Below are positions 45,089-56,592 of a stretch of DNA of 64,000 bases, piece by piece. The stretch lies in assembly GCA_000949895.1 (NCBI GenBank), contig JWIT01000018.1, positions 1 through 64,000 on the forward strand, read 5' to 3'. Within the stretch, counting starts at the first letter, position 1. Every line of letters starts with the position of its first letter. The notes under the pieces were generated by a model. The model had not been told where the DNA came from. It saw only the letters and a program-made list of their open reading frames with translations, and searched no databases. Source of the DNA: Agrobacterium arsenijevicii. GTDB taxonomy: Bacteria > Pseudomonadota > Alphaproteobacteria > Rhizobiales > Rhizobiaceae. A program made the position numbers and the translations under genes.

Positions 45089-45784
45089 TCAAACCTTAGC
45101 CGCAACCACCGTCGCTTCAATGTGATCAACCAGCGCATCCGGCAAGCCCAGACGCCCGGCAAGCAGATCGAGATAACCGCGCTCCGCCCGTGTATCGGCC
45201 TCGATGGCAAGGCGCGAGGCGGTGTAGATTTCCACCTTCTGCTCCTCCGTGCGGGCGGCGGCCACCAGCGCGTCGATATCCAGCGGGTCGGCCAGTTCCT
45301 TGTCGAGGAAGCGTTCGGCCTCCGTGTCGAGACCGGAAATCTGCACCTTTTCCATGATGTTGGCGCGCTCTTTTTCGTCGATATGACCGTCAGCCTTGGC
45401 AGCGGCAATCATCGCCTGAATGAGTTTCAGCGCGAAATCGTTGGAAAGAGCGGCAGATTGCGGGTGAAAGGCGGAGTCAGTCGGAGGGGCCAGAAGCTCC
45501 GGCTCGGGTTTCGGCGCGGCTTCCGGTGCCTGCCCGGATTTGTAGTTCTTGTAAGCGAGATAACCGAGACCGGCGATTGCAGCGACACCGCCGATGGTGG
45601 CGACATTGCCGGCCAGCTTGCGGCCGGTCTTGGTGCCCAGAATGGCGGCGGCGAGCGCACCGGCCTTCAGGGGATTGTTTTTGGCGATATCGGCGGCCTG
45701 CCCGGCTCTGTCACGGACGCTTCCCGAAAGGCCCGGCACCTGTGAGCCGAGGAATTGTTCAAGAAGCTTCTTGGCGTCGAACAT
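45089..45784 (-). CDS. DUF533 / TerB-like protein
   Basis: A 231-residue protein of the YebE-like DUF533 group. A glycine/alanine-rich hydrophobic segment (about residues 41-78, AGALAAAILGTKTGRK and TIGGVAAIAGLGYLAYKNY) may touch the membrane. An acidic-Pro linker follows, then a TerB-like helical domain (about 112-231, LSNDFALKLIQAMIAAAKADGHIDEKERANIMEKV) with the Asp/Glu metal-binding pattern. Function unknown; TerB-like domains occur in stress and tellurite systems. The start at 45784 has AGGAG at good spacing. Confidence 0.83.
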   Translation of the reverse strand: MFDAKKLLEQFLGSQVPGLSGSVRDRAGQAADIAKNNPLKAGALAAAILGTKTGRKLAGNVATIGGVAAIAGLGYLAYKNYKSGQAPEAAPKPEPELLAPPTDSAFHPQSAALSNDFALKLIQAMIAAAKADGHIDEKERANIMEKVQISGLDTEAERFLDKELADPLDIDALVAAARTEEQKVEIYTASRLAIEADTRAERGYLDLLAGRLGLPDALVDHIEATVVAAKV

Positions 45785-45849
45785 CAAAATCTCCTGTAAG
45801 GGTCAAATCTACAGGGGAGATAGGAAGCCGCGGCCGGAATACAAATGAC

Positions 45850-45879
45850 AAACCCGCTCACGCCTTCGTGAACGGGTTT
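45850..45879. terminator. Hairpin downstream of eda
   Basis: AAACCCGCTCACG and CGTGAACGGGTTT form a 13-bp stem with one C-A mismatch and a four-base loop, 13 bp past the eda stop on the minus strand. A modest T-bearing flank follows. Likely terminator. Confidence 0.7.
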
Positions 45880-45892
45880 GAAGACGTGCAGA

Positions 45893-46531
45893 TCAGCCGC
45901 GCAGTGCGGCCGCTTCGGCAGCGAGCTTGGTGATGCCGGCCCAGTCACCGGTTGCCACCAGTTCGCGCGGGGCAACCCAGGAGCCGCCGACGCAGACGAC
46001 GTTCGGCAACGACAGATAATCATTGGCGTTCTTGAGCGAGACGCTGCCGGTCGGGCAGAACAGCGTGCCGGCAAGCGGCGAAGACAGTGCCTTGAGATAA
46101 GGCGCGCCGCCAGCCTGTTCCGCCGGGAAGAACTTCAGCACCTTGTAACCCTCGTCACGCAGCGCCATGACTTCGCTTGCGGTGGCGGCACCCGGAAGCA
46201 GCGGCACCTTGGAAGCGCGTGCGGCTTCCAGCACGCTTTTGTTGATGCCGGGGCTAACGATGAAGGTGGAACCTGCCTCGGCAGCTGCCTCGAAATCCTT
46301 CGCGTTGAGGATGGTGCCTGCGCCGACATGGGCGCCTTCCACTTCCGCTGCAACCGCACGGATGGCGTCGAGCGCTGCCGGCGTGCGCATGGTGATCTCG
46401 ATCGCCTTCAGGCCGCCTGCGACCAAAGCGCGCGCCAAATGCACGGCGGAAGCGGCATCATCCACGATCAGCACCGGCACGACCGGCTGAAGTTTGAGAA
46501 TGGACAGCAGTTTTTCGGAATCCTGGGCCAA
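45893..46531 (-). CDS. eda: 2-keto-3-deoxy-6-phosphogluconate aldolase
   Basis: Class I aldolase of the Entner-Doudoroff path, splitting KDPG into pyruvate and glyceraldehyde 3-phosphate. The 212-residue form has the normal family length. Catalytic features are Glu in GGLKAIEITMRTP, the AHVGAGTILN turn, the Schiff-base Lys in VLKFFPAEQAGG and GSWVAPRELV. The start is taken as TTG at 46531, because AAGGAAG lies seven bases before it and the resulting N-terminus fits; an ATG at 46609 would add 26 atypical residues. Confidence 0.9.
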   Translation of the reverse strand: MAQDSEKLLSILKLQPVVPVLIVDDAASAVHLARALVAGGLKAIEITMRTPAALDAIRAVAAEVEGAHVGAGTILNAKDFEAAAEAGSTFIVSPGINKSVLEAARASKVPLLPGAATASEVMALRDEGYKVLKFFPAEQAGGAPYLKALSSPLAGTLFCPTGSVSLKNANDYLSLPNVVCVGGSWVAPRELVATGDWAGITKLAAEAAALRG

Positions 46532-46702
46532 GATAAGCTTCCTTGCACGATTGAAACGATTGAAATCCCGTTTACCGATTAGCCTGCCCCGGCTTTGATG
46601 TCGAGGCATGGCGAGGCCATTTTTTATCCAGATACTTCAATCAATTTGCTTCTTCAAAGCATCCTCTTGCGATAATCTGACGCCCCAGTTTGCGGAGTCA
46701 GC

Positions 46703-47191
46703 ATGGCCAAGGAAATTGAACGGAAGTTTCTTGTTGCAGGCGGTGAGTGGCGTAATGAAGTGACGCATAGCATGGCTTTCCGGCAGGCATATGTCGCCTC
46801 GCTGGAAAATCGGTCGGTCAGGGTCAGGATCGTCAATGGGCGTGACGCGACACTGACCATCAAGATCGGCGCAAGCGCACTTGTTCGCGACGAATATGAA
46901 TATTCCATCCCACTGGAAGACGCGGAAGAACTGATGGCCAGCGCGCCGGGCGTGGTGATCGAAAAGACGCGCCACACCGTCGATCATGGCGGCTTCACCT
47001 GGGAGGTCGATGTTTTCGAGGGCCGATATCAGGGGCTGATCGTGGCAGAGGTGGAGATGGACGACGAAAACGCCAATCCCGACCTGCCCTCCTGGCTCGG
47101 CAAAGAGGTTACGGGCGACCGGCGCTTTTCCAACCAGTCGCTTGCCATGGACTGTCCGCACGGAGACTTGACGGATGCCCTTCAGGATTGA
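46703..47191 (+). CDS. CYTH-domain protein, probable inorganic triphosphatase
   Basis: A 162-residue single-domain CYTH protein. The defining ExExK-type motif is at the N-terminus (AKEIERKFL), followed by charged strand residues RSVRVRIVNGRDATLTIKIG, YEYSIPLEDAEEL and FTWEVDVFEGRYQGLIVAEVEM that line the tunnel. Such enzymes hydrolyse triphosphate using divalent metal. It overlaps the CHAD gene by 17 bp; the two domains are often fused in other bacteria, so the pair probably acts on polyphosphate. Confidence 0.9.
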   Translation: MAKEIERKFLVAGGEWRNEVTHSMAFRQAYVASLENRSVRVRIVNGRDATLTIKIGASALVRDEYEYSIPLEDAEELMASAPGVVIEKTRHTVDHGGFTWEVDVFEGRYQGLIVAEVEMDDENANPDLPSWLGKEVTGDRRFSNQSLAMDCPHGDLTDALQD

Positions 47192-48083
47192 TCCGAAACA
47201 ACCCTTCGACGATGAAATCCGCCGCGCCGGGCTGGAACTGATCGAAGACGCCATAACGATCCTTCGCGACCAGCCTTCCGGCTCGCATGAGGCGGTGCAC
47301 GATGCCCGCAAGCGGTTCAAGCGGCTGCGGGCGCTCTATCGCCTCATCCGCAAGGCCGCGCCCGATTTCAGTCGCGAGGAAAATGCCCGCTTTCGCGATA
47401 TCGCCCGCTCGCTCGCCTTTGCGCGCGAAGCGACGGCGCTGGTGGAAACGGCGGATTATCTCGAGCCTTTTGCGCTCTCCACTGCGCAGGGCAAGGCGCT
47501 GCGGTCAATCTCGACAATCCTGCGCAAGCGCCGCGACCACGCCATCGAACATGAGGCGGGTCTCGAAGACGCCATTTCAGCCGCCATTGCCGGCTGCGAG
47601 GAAGGGCGCGAGAGGCTGAAGGCCGTGTCGCTGCCGGACGACCTGAAAAACACGACGAAGCTGTTGAAGTCCGGCTGGGCGAAGCAGAGGAAAAGGGCGC
47701 GCCAGGCGCTGGCCGATTGCCATGACCAGGCCGATGCCGAACATTTCCATGAATTGCGCAAATCCGGGCAGGCCTACTGGATGCATCTCGGCCTTCTGCG
47801 CCGCCTCTGGCCGTCGGCCATGCGCGCCAAGCGGGCCGACACCAAACGACTGGTCGATATTCTCGGCCACGAGCACGATCTTTCCGCCCTCGCCGCCTTC
47901 GCGGATCGGGAGCCGGAGCGTTTCGGCAATGGCGAGCGGCTGGCTCTGCTTCTCGATGCGATCATCCAGAGACAGCAGACGCTGCGCGCAGAAGGCCTTG
48001 AACTGGCAAACGAAGTCTTCTCCGAATCCGCCGGCACGGAAAGCCGCATCGTCAGCCTTTTGTGGCGGCAAGCGGCGAAGTAG
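47175..48083 (+). CDS. CHAD-domain protein
   Basis: A 302-residue all-helical protein rich in conserved His, Arg and Lys: SHEAVHDARKRFKRLRALYRLIRK near residues 37-60 and HFHELRKSGQAYWMHLGLLRRLWP near 192-215. CHAD domains bind inorganic polyphosphate through these basic residues (established). It overlaps the CYTH gene, so co-translation is likely. A family B repeat starts 37 bp after the stop. Confidence 0.89.
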   Translation: MPFRIDPKQPFDDEIRRAGLELIEDAITILRDQPSGSHEAVHDARKRFKRLRALYRLIRKAAPDFSREENARFRDIARSLAFAREATALVETADYLEPFALSTAQGKALRSISTILRKRRDHAIEHEAGLEDAISAAIAGCEEGRERLKAVSLPDDLKNTTKLLKSGWAKQRKRARQALADCHDQADAEHFHELRKSGQAYWMHLGLLRRLWPSAMRAKRADTKRLVDILGHEHDLSALAAFADREPERFGNGERLALLLDAIIQRQQTLRAEGLELANEVFSESAGTESRIVSLLWRQAAK

Positions 48084-48120
48084 GCGGGAAGGCGGCGGAG
48101 GGAACGTACCGCCACTCGAC

Positions 48121-48205
48121 GTCATCCTCGGGCTTGTCCCGAGGATCTGCAACGGTTCGATTTTGTGCGGCGTGATTAGATCCTTGGGACAAGCCCAAGG
48201 ATGAC
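48121..48205. repeat. Intergenic palindromic repeat, family B copy 3
   Basis: An 85-bp element, GTCATCCTCGGGCTTGTCCC to AAGCCCAAGGATGAC, between the CHAD gene and trhO. Two hairpins joined by an AT-rich middle. Confidence 0.8.
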
Positions 48206-48357
48206 GGAAGAGGGGTTTTGCGGTCTAACCAACGCGGATTTAAGTGACGAACCGCCCCACCTCTTGCTCCCTTTGTCCGATACTTGACGATTTTCAAAAT
48301 ACCGGCAGCGGCGGATAAATATTGATTTGCGGCCGCCGCCGCTGTATTTCAGCGCCC

Positions 48358-49302
48358 ATGACCGACACCACCATTCTCCCCCGCCCGGAAGCCACTGGCG
48401 ATTTCCTTGTGGCTGCGCTTTATCATTTCGCCCGCCTGCCGCGGTTCGAAAGCCTGCGCGATCAGCTGTTCCAGCTCTGCCAGGAAAACGGCGTCAAGGG
48501 CACGCTGCTGCTGGCGGCTGAAGGCATCAACGGCACCATTGCCGGGCCGGATGCGGGCGTGCGCACTGTGCTCGCCTTCCTGCGCGCGCAGCCGGAATTC
48601 GGCGCGCTGGAACACAAGGAAAGCCGGGCATCGAACATGCCTTTCGTGCGCATGAAGGTGAAGCTCAAGAAAGAGATCGTCACCATGGGCGTGCCGGACA
48701 TCGATCCGAACCGTATCGTCGGCACCTATGTCGATCCGCGTGACTGGAACGGGCTGATCTCCGACCCTGATACCATCGTCATCGACACGCGCAACGATTA
48801 CGAGACCGCCATCGGCCTTTTCAAGGGCGCGGTGGACCCGAAGACCAAGACCTTCCGCGAGTTTCCCGACTGGGTGAAGAACAATCCCGGCCTGCACAAC
48901 AAGCCGAAGATCGCCATGTATTGCACCGGCGGTATCCGCTGCGAAAAGGCCACCGCCTTCATGAAGGAGCAGGGCTTCGACGAGGTCTACCACCTCAAGG
49001 GCGGCATCCTGAAATATCTGGAGGAAGTGCCGGAAGAAGAAAGCCTGTGGGAAGGCGCCTGCTTCGTGTTCGACGAGCGCGTCTCTGTTGTCCACGGCCT
49101 TGCCGAAGGCGACCACAAGCTCTGCCATGCCTGCCGCAACCCGATCACGCCCGAGGTGCGGTTATCGCCGCTGTTCGAAGAAGGTGTTTCCTGCCCGAGC
49201 TGTTACGATGACCGCACGGAAGAGGACCGCCAGCGCTTCCGCGACCGGCAGCAGCAGATCGAACTGGCAAAGAAGCGCGGCGAGCGGCATCTGGGGCGGT
49301 AA
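48358..49302 (+). CDS. trhO: tRNA uridine(34) hydroxylase (YceA)
   Basis: A 314-residue rhodanese-family protein that makes 5-hydroxyuridine at tRNA position 34 using oxygen. It has an N-terminal ferredoxin-like domain ([24 protein letters not shown]), then the rhodanese domain with active-site Cys in [19 protein letters not shown] near residue 185. The C-terminal region carries Cys pairs ([19 protein letters not shown]) suggesting a zinc site. The start at 48358 is the first methionine with a family-like N-terminus. Single-gene unit. Confidence 0.9.
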   Translation: MTDTTILPRPEATGDFLVAALYHFARLPRFESLRDQLFQLCQENGVKGTLLLAAEGINGTIAGPDAGVRTVLAFLRAQPEFGALEHKESRASNMPFVRMKVKLKKEIVTMGVPDIDPNRIVGTYVDPRDWNGLISDPDTIVIDTRNDYETAIGLFKGAVDPKTKTFREFPDWVKNNPGLHNKPKIAMYCTGGIRCEKATAFMKEQGFDEVYHLKGGILKYLEEVPEEESLWEGACFVFDERVSVVHGLAEGDHKLCHACRNPITPEVRLSPLFEEGVSCPSCYDDRTEEDRQRFRDRQQQIELAKKRGERHLGR

Positions 49303-49323
49303 AACGGGTCGGCGGACGCTTTC

Positions 49324-50511
49324 TTATTTCAGAGTATAGGTAAGCGTTCCGTAACCGAGCTGGTCAAAGCCGCCGCTGTTCGGGCCATAGTTTCCGCCGC
49401 CGCCTTCCGGGCGCGTTGCCTTGGCCGCCATCGTCAGATAGGGCGCATCGAGGCCTTTCAGAACGACATAGTGGTTGTAGAACAGCTCCCAGACCGGGCG
49501 GGCGCCGCCACGCCCCTGGCTCGAAATGATGTTCTGGGTAACATCGCTGTTGCTGTAAGGCGTGTAGGGAACATCACCGCCCTGATTATATTTCGCGATA
49601 TATTCGATGCCCTTCAGCACGCGGTTGTCTTCGTAACCGAAGAGGTCATCATGCTGGTTCCAGGCCATCTGGCAGAATACACCTAACAGCGCGACATTGA
49701 GTGTGTTGTGTCCCTGATCGCGGCCGCTTTCCTGCGTCTGCCCCAATCCGCCCGGATAGAGTTTCCACACGACATGGTCGATAGCGCCATTGCCCTTGCC
49801 GTGTTTGAAATAATCGACCGCCTCGTTATAGATGTCGCGCCGGTCGGTGAGAATGCCGATGGCAAGCATCGAATCCATGTTGGCCAGATCCCAGTTGGCC
49901 CAGTAGTGATCGATCTTGGCGCCGTTATGCCTGACCAGAAAATCGTGGTTCATCGGATAGAACACCCTGAGCATCATCGCCTTGAAACGATCGACGTTCT
50001 GGGCCGGCCATTTCTGGTAGCCGCGCATGATCTCGGCCACGTCGGCAAGCTGATAACCGTAGATGCCCGAGGCAAGAAACTTGTCGGACGTTCCGCCAAT
50101 TCCCGTCAGTTTTGCCGAACAGGCATCAAGGATGGCAACGGCTTTGTCGGCATAGGCATCGTCACCACTGATCTTCCAGCGCAGGGCAAGCGCATAGGCG
50201 GCTGCCGTGTCGTTGAACAGTGCGGAATAGTTTTCCGGGTGGGTTCCATCCGCTCCACGGTAAAGCATTTCCACGGGATGCGGCGTCCAGTTCAACGATG
50301 CATGCGGGTTCCTGGTCAGAACGTCCCAGCCATCCGTCCAGGGCTGCGCTTTCTCAGCGATCCTGGTTTTCATCCGCGCAAAATCGGCCTGGCTATGCAG
50401 GGCGCCCGGATGGATGAAAGCGTTAGAAGCTGCCTGGGCGGTATTTGCGCCAATCGCGATCACGCTGACCGTGCCGACAAGCGCGCAGATGCGTCTGAAT
50501 GAAAACTTCAA
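49324..50511 (-). CDS. Secreted alginate-lyase-like polysaccharide lyase
   Basis: A 395-residue exported protein with a signal peptide (residues 1-27, FRRICALVGTVSVIAIGANTAQA). It has an alpha/alpha-barrel fold of the alginate-lyase family: HPGALHSQADFARMKTRIAEKAQPW at the start, then TAAAYALALRWKISGDDAYADKAVAILDAC and the conserved WANWDLANMDSMLAIGILTDRRDIYNEA and ESGRDQGHNTLNVALLGVFCQMAW. Asn, His and Arg in these blocks are likely active-site residues. The substrate may not be alginate. It sits 86 bp past the stop of the cyclic-di-GMP protein gene. Confidence 0.8.
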   Translation of the reverse strand: MKFSFRRICALVGTVSVIAIGANTAQAASNAFIHPGALHSQADFARMKTRIAEKAQPWTDGWDVLTRNPHASLNWTPHPVEMLYRGADGTHPENYSALFNDTAAAYALALRWKISGDDAYADKAVAILDACSAKLTGIGGTSDKFLASGIYGYQLADVAEIMRGYQKWPAQNVDRFKAMMLRVFYPMNHDFLVRHNGAKIDHYWANWDLANMDSMLAIGILTDRRDIYNEAVDYFKHGKGNGAIDHVVWKLYPGGLGQTQESGRDQGHNTLNVALLGVFCQMAWNQHDDLFGYEDNRVLKGIEYIAKYNQGGDVPYTPYSNSDVTQNIISSQGRGGARPVWELFYNHYVVLKGLDAPYLTMAAKATRPEGGGGNYGPNSGGFDQLGYGTLTYTLK

Positions 50512-50596
50512 TTGACCGACTCCCTATGACGCGGCGAGTGGACCACAGTCACTTAAAAAGGCGATTTTATGGGTAGGTGACCTGAACGGCGGCCGC

Positions 50597-52801
50597 TTAC
50601 GCCCCTGCCCGGAGCGCAAATAGAGGTGCCGTCTGCTCCTCCAGCATGGCGGTGATCGCTTCGGCGGCGATCGGTTTTGAGAACAGGTAACCCTGCAACT
50701 CGTCACAACCACACAGATGCAGGATGGCCGCCTGTTCTTCCGTCTCTATGCCTTCCGCCGTGACCGGAATACCGAGTGATTTCGCCAGCGCTACGGTTGC
50801 CTGCAGCATTTCCAGCGACCGTCCGCCCTGCTCGAGCGCCATGACCAGCGACCGGTCGATCTTCATGCGGTCGAAACCGAAGCGGCGCAGATATCCGACA
50901 CTGGCGAAACCGGCGCCGAAATCGTCGAGCGCTATGTGCAGGCCAAGCTGTTTCAGCTTGTCGATCGCCGCACTTGCCCGTTCCGGATGCTGGATGAAAT
51001 AACCCTCCGTCATTTCCAGCCGCAGCCTTGCGGTCGGCGTCTGCGTGGCGGCGAGGATATCCGATACATGGCCGGAAAATGCAGGGTTGCGGAGCTGAAC
51101 GGGTGAAATATTCACGGAAAGCTTGATGGAGGGCCATTGCCCCGCGGTCTCGCAGGCCTTGCGCAGCACCAGAAGGCCGAGCCTGTCGATAAGGCCACTG
51201 GTTTCGGCCGCCGCAATGAAGATATCCGGCGGCACGAAGCCGTATCCCGGCCTTTGCCAGCGGGCAAGCGCCTCCACCCCGGTGATGCACCGCGTGGCGG
51301 CGCTGACGACCGGCTGATAGACCACCGATATCTCGTCATTCAAAATAGCGTAACGCAGATCGGCCTCGAGTTGCAGCTTTTCCTCGCGCAGCGCATCCAT
51401 TTTCAGTTCGTAAGCGACATAACGCCCACGCCCGTTTTCCTTGGCCTGATACATGGCCATATCGGCGCGGCGCAGCAGTTCCTCGCCGTTGATGTCTCCG
51501 GCTCGGGAAACAGAGGTGCCGATACTGCAACCGATGCTCGCCACCCGCTCGCCGATGCTGAAAGGCTCGGTGAACAGTTCGAGCAGCGCCTGACAAAGCT
51601 TGCGGCCCTCCGACCAGACGTCGTTGCCCTGAATGGCGATGGCGAACTCGTCGCCGCCCAGCCGCGCAAGCACCGCATCTTCCGGCACCAGCACCCGGAG
51701 CGCCGCCGCCACGCCCTTGATCAGTCGGTCACCGGCGGCATGGCCGTAGGCATCGTTGATTTCCTTGAAGCCATCCAGATCGAGATAGAGCAGCTTGATA
51801 TCGGTCTTGTCGTGGCGGGCTTTGCCGACCATGCGGTTCAGCTTGGAAAACAGCCCGGCGCGGTTGGCAAGCCCGCTCAACCGATCGCGCAGCGCCTCTT
51901 CCCTGGCTGCCGCCTCATCGGCCTTCAGCCGGTCGAGCGTGGCTGAACCGATGATGAGAAGAACGAGAAAAAACGTGCCGGCAATGCCGAGAGCTGTAAA
52001 GACGACCGGCCGCGCCTCATGGAAGCTGACGTCTCCCGGCAGGTGCGAGCGCCAGACTAGCCGCGCCAGCACATCGCCAAGCGGACTGACGATATCCACA
52101 TGGTTGGTCGCCGGCCCGTCGCCATATTGCAGTTCCAGACCTTCGATGACGTAGTTGCGGGCAAGCTTGTCCACCGTCACCTGTTTGAGATGGCGGGCGA
52201 AAATCAGATAACGCCGCTCGGAACCCACCGGCGGCAATTCGCCGGATTTGAGCCGCACCAGCGCGACACCTGCGGCAGCGATGCCCTCACGGGTCTCGAT
52301 GAAACCCGTGACCTGCGACGTGATGCCGGGACGCATGGAACGCACCCGTTCGATCATCTCGTTCAGGCCACTCCCGAAATAGGCATCGGGCTTCCAGGTA
52401 ACCGGCTTGCCGTCCTGGTAGGCCATCTGGACCTTGTTGGTCTCATCGATGACGACGGCGGTATCGAAAAGATCACTGTTGACCGTCATCTCGCCATAAT
52501 TGCTTGCGACCCAGTCGAACCTGTCGGGAGCGTAGACGTATTCGGCGGCATCGTCCCAGGCGGCGTAGTCGTTGAGCGTCGCGCCAAGCTGGTCGCGGAA
52601 GGTGACGAGAGCACCCGCCGTGGTCTCGCGCGAGCGGGCATTGTCGAGCGAATTCGCCCTTTCCCTGACCTGGCTGAGGGCGGACAAAACCAGCGCGGTG
52701 ACGATGAGAAGCACCAGCGCAAAGGTGGACAATACGACGCCGACGGCGGTTCTACGCCCGACCGGCAAATATTCCCCAATGTTTCGCGGCGCAATCCGCA
52801 T
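50597..52801 (-). CDS. CHASE4-GGDEF-EAL cyclic-di-GMP protein
   Basis: A 734-residue inner-membrane signalling protein. A first membrane helix (about residues 20-43) leads into a periplasmic CHASE4-type sensor (DYAAWDDAAEYVY near 80, EIRYL-like strands on). A second helix is near 260-285, then the GGDEF domain (RLGGDEFAI intact, near 390) and the EAL domain. The EAL core is intact: EALARW, LSVNISPVQL, LEMTEGYF, ALDDFGAGFASVGYL, MKIDRSLV and AEGIETEEQ. No RxxD inhibitory site precedes GGDEF. Both activities are possible. The start at 52801 has AAGGGG. Confidence 0.9.
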   Translation of the reverse strand: MRIAPRNIGEYLPVGRRTAVGVVLSTFALVLLIVTALVLSALSQVRERANSLDNARSRETTAGALVTFRDQLGATLNDYAAWDDAAEYVYAPDRFDWVASNYGEMTVNSDLFDTAVVIDETNKVQMAYQDGKPVTWKPDAYFGSGLNEMIERVRSMRPGITSQVTGFIETREGIAAAGVALVRLKSGELPPVGSERRYLIFARHLKQVTVDKLARNYVIEGLELQYGDGPATNHVDIVSPLGDVLARLVWRSHLPGDVSFHEARPVVFTALGIAGTFFLVLLIIGSATLDRLKADEAAAREEALRDRLSGLANRAGLFSKLNRMVGKARHDKTDIKLLYLDLDGFKEINDAYGHAAGDRLIKGVAAALRVLVPEDAVLARLGGDEFAIAIQGNDVWSEGRKLCQALLELFTEPFSIGERVASIGCSIGTSVSRAGDINGEELLRRADMAMYQAKENGRGRYVAYELKMDALREEKLQLEADLRYAILNDEISVVYQPVVSAATRCITGVEALARWQRPGYGFVPPDIFIAAAETSGLIDRLGLLVLRKACETAGQWPSIKLSVNISPVQLRNPAFSGHVSDILAATQTPTARLRLEMTEGYFIQHPERASAAIDKLKQLGLHIALDDFGAGFASVGYLRRFGFDRMKIDRSLVMALEQGGRSLEMLQATVALAKSLGIPVTAEGIETEEQAAILHLCGCDELQGYLFSKPIAAEAITAMLEEQTAPLFALRAGA

Positions 52802-52982
52802 AAAATCCCCTTCGAAAGCATCATCTTGCGAAGGAAACATTCAAAAGCCGTTAAGTTGGATTGTGGCAGCGCCCCAAAAAACAACGGGTATAAAACGACA
52901 GTCCGGGTGAAAACCCGAAAAATCCTTCCCCAAAATGGTGGGGGATTTTCATGAAAGACGGGGATGCGCCCTCCCCGCAAAC

Positions 52983-53010
52983 AAAAAACCTCCCCCGCGA
53001 ACGGGAGAGG
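52983..53010 (-). terminator. Intrinsic terminator of metNIQ
   Basis: On the minus strand, CCTCTCCCG and CGGGGGAGG pair (one mismatch) around a three- to four-base loop and are followed by six T. It lies 45 bp past the metQ stop. A second hairpin with AAAATCC/GGATTTT arms at about 52918-52949 may back it up. Confidence 0.8.
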
Positions 53011-53054
53011 CCAAAGCTTTTGCCGTGACTGGCGAGATTACCGGGACGGCCCGA

Positions 53055-53834
53055 TTACCAGGACGGAATGACCGTGCCGTTGTACTTTTCCAGAATGAAG
53101 GCCTTCACTTCCGGGCTATGGTAGGATTCAACCAGCGTCTTCACCCACGGCTTGTCCTTGTCCTGTGCACGAACGGCGATGACATTCGCATAAGGAGACT
53201 TTTCGCTTTCGATGGCGATGGCGTCCTTCTTGGGGTTCAGGCCCGCTGCCGTGGCATAGTTGGTGTTGATGACCGAAGCGTCGGTGTCATCAAGCGAACG
53301 CGGCAGCTGGGCAGCGTCAAGCTCGACGATCTGGATGTTCTTCGGGTTTTCGGTGATGTCGGCAGGCGTCACCTTCAGGCCGGCCTCTTCCTTGACCTTG
53401 ATAACGCCCTTGGAAGCGAGAACCAGAAGCGCACGGCCGCCATTGGTCGGGTCGTTCGGAATACCGACCGTCGCGCCGTCCTTCAGCTCGTCGAGGTTCT
53501 TCACCTTCTTCGAATAAACGCCCATCGGGGTGGTGATGGTGGTGCCGACGCTGACGAGATCGAACTTGCGATCGGCGATCTGGTTGTCGAGGTAAGGCTG
53601 ATGCTGGAAGGAGTTGGCCTGAAGCTCGCCATCATTCAGCGCCTGGTTCGGCACGACGTAATCAGAGAATTCGATGATATCGAGGTCCAGTCCCTTGGCA
53701 GCCGCGATCTTCTTGACCTGTTCCATGATCTGCGCGTGTTCGGCGGGGGTGACGCCGATCTTGATCGTCTCGGCCAGAGCCTGACCGGCGGTGAAGAGAG
53801 CGGCCAGCGAAGCCGCGAGGATGATTTTCTTCAT
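53055..53834 (-). CDS. metQ: Methionine ABC transporter substrate-binding protein
   Basis: A 259-residue NlpA-family receptor with a signal peptide (residues 1-21, MKKIILAASLAALFTAGQALA) and no lipobox Cys, so it is a soluble periplasmic protein. The family start is ETIKIGVTPAEHAQIMEQVKKIAA, with ANSFQHQPYLDNQ and the Gly-rich PNDPTNGGRALLVLASKGVIKV. It imports D- and L-methionine and its derivatives with MetI and MetN. Last gene of the operon, 53 bp from metI, then a terminator. Confidence 0.93.
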   Translation of the reverse strand: MKKIILAASLAALFTAGQALAETIKIGVTPAEHAQIMEQVKKIAAAKGLDLDIIEFSDYVVPNQALNDGELQANSFQHQPYLDNQIADRKFDLVSVGTTITTPMGVYSKKVKNLDELKDGATVGIPNDPTNGGRALLVLASKGVIKVKEEAGLKVTPADITENPKNIQIVELDAAQLPRSLDDTDASVINTNYATAAGLNPKKDAIAIESEKSPYANVIAVRAQDKDKPWVKTLVESYHSPEVKAFILEKYNGTVIPSW

Positions 53835-53887
53835 GGGTGTCTCCTTGGGTTTGTTGTTCTTGGGATTGTTGTTCTTGAACGGCTTTA

Positions 53888-55896
<2,009 letters not shown>

Positions 55897-55934
55897 AAAA
55901 AATCTACCGCAAAGCCGTCTGAGCGGCCCTGCGG
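55897..55934 (-). terminator. Intrinsic terminator of the nitroreductase gene
   Basis: On the minus strand, CCGCA-GG-GCCG and CGGC-TT-TGCGG form a stem with an internal loop, followed within three bases by a run of six T. It lies about 28 bp past the nitroreductase stop and isolates metNIQ from it. Confidence 0.75.
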
Positions 55935-55962
55935 CAGTCAAGATTTCGCGATGGTATGAAAA

Positions 55963-56592
55963 TCAGACGCGGCTGACGAATTCTTCAAGCGGGCGGCGGA
56001 CCTTCTTCAGGTTCACCAGCCAGTCGCCTTCCGGCTCGCGGTATCCGAGCGGCAGGATGGTGACGGAGCGCAGGCCCTTTTCGCGCAGGCCGAGGATTTC
56101 ATCCAGCTTTGCCGGGTCGAAACCTTCCATCGGGGTGGAATCCACGCCCTCGAAGGCCGCCTGCGCAACAGCCATGCCGAAACCGATATAGGCCTGACGG
56201 GCGGCATGTTCGAAATTCACTGCCGCATCGCGCTGCGGATAAGAGGAGAGAAGCATCTTGCGATAGGCTTCCCAGCCCTCGTTCTTGATGCCGCGCTCTT
56301 CGTTGACCAGATCGAACATATGGTTGATCCGCTCCTCGGTGTAGTTATCCCACGCCGCAAACACCAGAAGATGCGAACCTTCGGTGACCTGCGCCTGGTT
56401 CCACGCGATCTCGCGGATCTTTGCGCGCACTTCCGGATCGGTGACGACGATCACCTCGAACGGCTGCAGGCCGCTGGAGGTGGGCGCAAGCCGCGCCGCC
56501 TCGACGATGCGCTCGACCTTGTCTTCCGCCACAGTCTTGGAAGGGTCCATTTTCTTGGTGGCATAACGCCAGTTGAGTTTTTCGATAAGCAT
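55963..56592 (-). CDS. NAD(P)H nitroreductase family oxidoreductase
   Basis: A 209-residue FMN-dependent protein of the NfsB type. The FMN-binding motifs are KLNWRYATKKMDPSKT at the N-terminus, RLAPTSSGLQPFEVIVV near residue 35 and the C-terminal LPLGYREPEGDWLVNLKKVRRPLEEFV with its Lys/Arg contacts. It would reduce quinones or nitro compounds. The start at 56592 (MLIEKLNW) follows GGGA. It stands alone, bounded by a terminator. Confidence 0.88.
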   Translation of the reverse strand: MLIEKLNWRYATKKMDPSKTVAEDKVERIVEAARLAPTSSGLQPFEVIVVTDPEVRAKIREIAWNQAQVTEGSHLLVFAAWDNYTEERINHMFDLVNEERGIKNEGWEAYRKMLLSSYPQRDAAVNFEHAARQAYIGFGMAVAQAAFEGVDSTPMEGFDPAKLDEILGLREKGLRSVTILPLGYREPEGDWLVNLKKVRRPLEEFVSRV

